DNA of 64,000 bases from Clytia hemisphaerica (Eukaryota > Cnidaria > Hydrozoa > Leptothecata > Clytiidae), in contig CACVBU010000682.1 of assembly GCA_902728285.1 (NCBI GenBank), forward strand, positions 791,005 through 855,004. The letters are read 5' to 3'. The notes under the pieces were generated by a model. It made no database searches and was not told the origin of the DNA. It saw nothing but the letters and a program-made list of their open reading frames with translations. This document shows, piece after piece, positions 62,722-64,000 of this stretch (positions within the stretch are counted from its first letter, which is position 1; every line of letters starts with the position of its first letter). Position numbers and translations under genes: made by a program.

Positions 62722-64000
62722 ATGGACTTTTTTTCCCCAGTGTTCAGTTTCTTATACATACTTGTAAATTCTTTTGAAATTTTATGAATTTGTTGACAAT
62801 GTAAATAAGTTTTATAGAAATGTAAATATAGACATTATTTTTCAAGAGATTTCTACTGAAAAGTTCAGAAATGAAATAACAGTACTGTCTTTCTTGAGGG
62901 GAATTAGGAATCTTTGTTTCGTCAAGTCACGCCTGACACCATTGACGAAAACCCGATAGACCAGATCACGCATTCATTCATTCATTCAATACTTTTAGTG
63001 TTTATCATCTTTTCATGTACATATCCATTAAGCGAAGATCAAGCTTTATGGCTGCCTTGAAACTTAAACTATTGCCTTAAAATCAAAGCGCTAGTAATAT
63101 TTCACCTACAGCCCAAATGCTCGATACTTATCCGTCAATCGTTTAGTGCCATTCGCAATATATTGGATGGCTCCTATTTCTTCGGTCCTGTACCGTTGAA
63201 TCTGGACCTAGGAGATCCGCAATATATTCTGCCTTGTTTTTTTTACCCACAGCCGAATTAAAATGTCTTCGTTTATAGTTGTGGTGTGCCCGTACATTTT
63301 AAATTAAAAACTCAGCGATGGCATTAAATGGGTTGATTTTCCTATATTTAAAAACTACCCTCTTCAAAAGGAAATTAAAAGTAATTTAATGTTTTAAAAA
63401 TAGAACCTTCAACGTGTCGAAATTCCGCTATCATCAAGGCATGCGCGTAAAGAGAAAAAATACCTCTCAGACATATACGCTTATTTATTTTTGAAAGAGA
63501 GCATTGTTTGTGAGAGTTGTGGATGGCGCGCCAACTTCATATCAATAAAGAGCATTAAAATCGATCTTCCTTCCAGTTTTGGTGGGATGAAAGGATTTCT
63601 GTTGCCAAAAAAGAAATGTAGCAGCTATCTAAACAGCATGAGGACGGATCTCATATAAATTTTAAAATTGTTCTTTTTGTTTGGTCTGCTTTCAAATCCG
63701 GGGGGGGTTGCTTCTTAGAGAGACTTTTTGAAAAATTTCCTCGATTTTTAAAATGTCTTACCCTTAGAGAGACTTTTTTCAATTTTTTCTCTCGAAATCA
63801 AAAAAATTTCCTAAAAATTGTGAATTTTCCGACTTTTAGAGGGACTACTTTAAAATTTTCTGATTTTTGTAACCCTTAGAGAGACTTTGGAATGTGAAAA
63901 ACCGACCCGTATCGTCAGCACAATACCAGCACCCATTTTTGCCTAAGTAATCCCCGGGTTTTAAACGTGTTGCCGCATACTGCATGATTTCTATTTGACT
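62722..64000. other. 3' flank of the Ras-like gene and repeat edge
   Basis: No gene was recognised. At 63710-63895, four spaced copies of CTTAGAGAGACTTT (near 63714, 63762, 63834 and 63875) follow a G run. This looks like the interior of another poly-G repeat element, cut by or close to the window edge. Confidence 0.45.

Overview
This is AT-rich nuclear DNA from a metazoan, most likely an invertebrate. Genes are split by short spliceosomal introns with GT/AG ends, and the products include animal-type families: cathepsin D, a beta-tubulin, secreted Ig/TSP1 proteins, a synaptotagmin with a WHxL end, and a Rasd/Ras-dva-like GTPase. I cannot name the phylum or species. There is no sign of prokaryotic organisation, rRNA or CRISPR.

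Layout. 1-9.3 kb is repeat territory: a (GACA)n microsatellite, several inverted-repeat elements, a frame-broken CCCH zinc-finger ORF, a 510-bp element with a 9-bp target duplication that carries tRNA-like sequence, a 1.5-kb element built on a 477-bp tandem unit, and a GIY-YIG retroelement relic. 9.3-15 kb has an unrecognised 228-aa gene (+), one WRAP73-like exon (-), an element made of iterated copies of its own terminal motif, and a pseudokinase gene (-). 15-21 kb is gene-poor with at least four short inverted-repeat elements. From 21 kb rightward all recognised genes are on the + strand: cathepsin D (20997-26431), a divergent beta-tubulin (27194-30952), a giant zinc-finger/coiled-coil protein of 2873 aa (31749-43603), two tandem secreted Ig-Ig-TSP1-Ig paralogues (44301-47294 and 48140-50926), a synaptotagmin-like protein (54707-58090) and an intronless Ras-like GTPase (62035-62721).

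I rebuilt exons by hand from splice sites and phase. The cathepsin, tubulin, giant, two Ig/TSP1 and synaptotagmin models each join in frame to a total divisible by three (385, 464, 2873, 375, 376 and 418 aa). They rest on sequence alone, without transcript data.

The genes do not form one pathway. Two themes stand out. First, lineage-specific or degenerate family members: a pseudokinase lacking the HRD and DFG aspartates, a synaptotagmin lacking several Ca2+ ligands, a GTPase lacking the catalytic Gln and a CAAX box, and a beta-tubulin with a non-acidic terminus. Second, heavy colonisation of introns by short, mostly TA-flanked inverted-repeat elements, several lying within 20-40 bases of a splice acceptor. 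The most novel-looking product is the giant coiled-coil protein: three EEA1-like zinc fingers, a six-fold LDANTL-type motif repeat, about 1850 residues of coiled coil with a homogenised 35-aa array, and an acidic tail with repeated W/F-D motifs.
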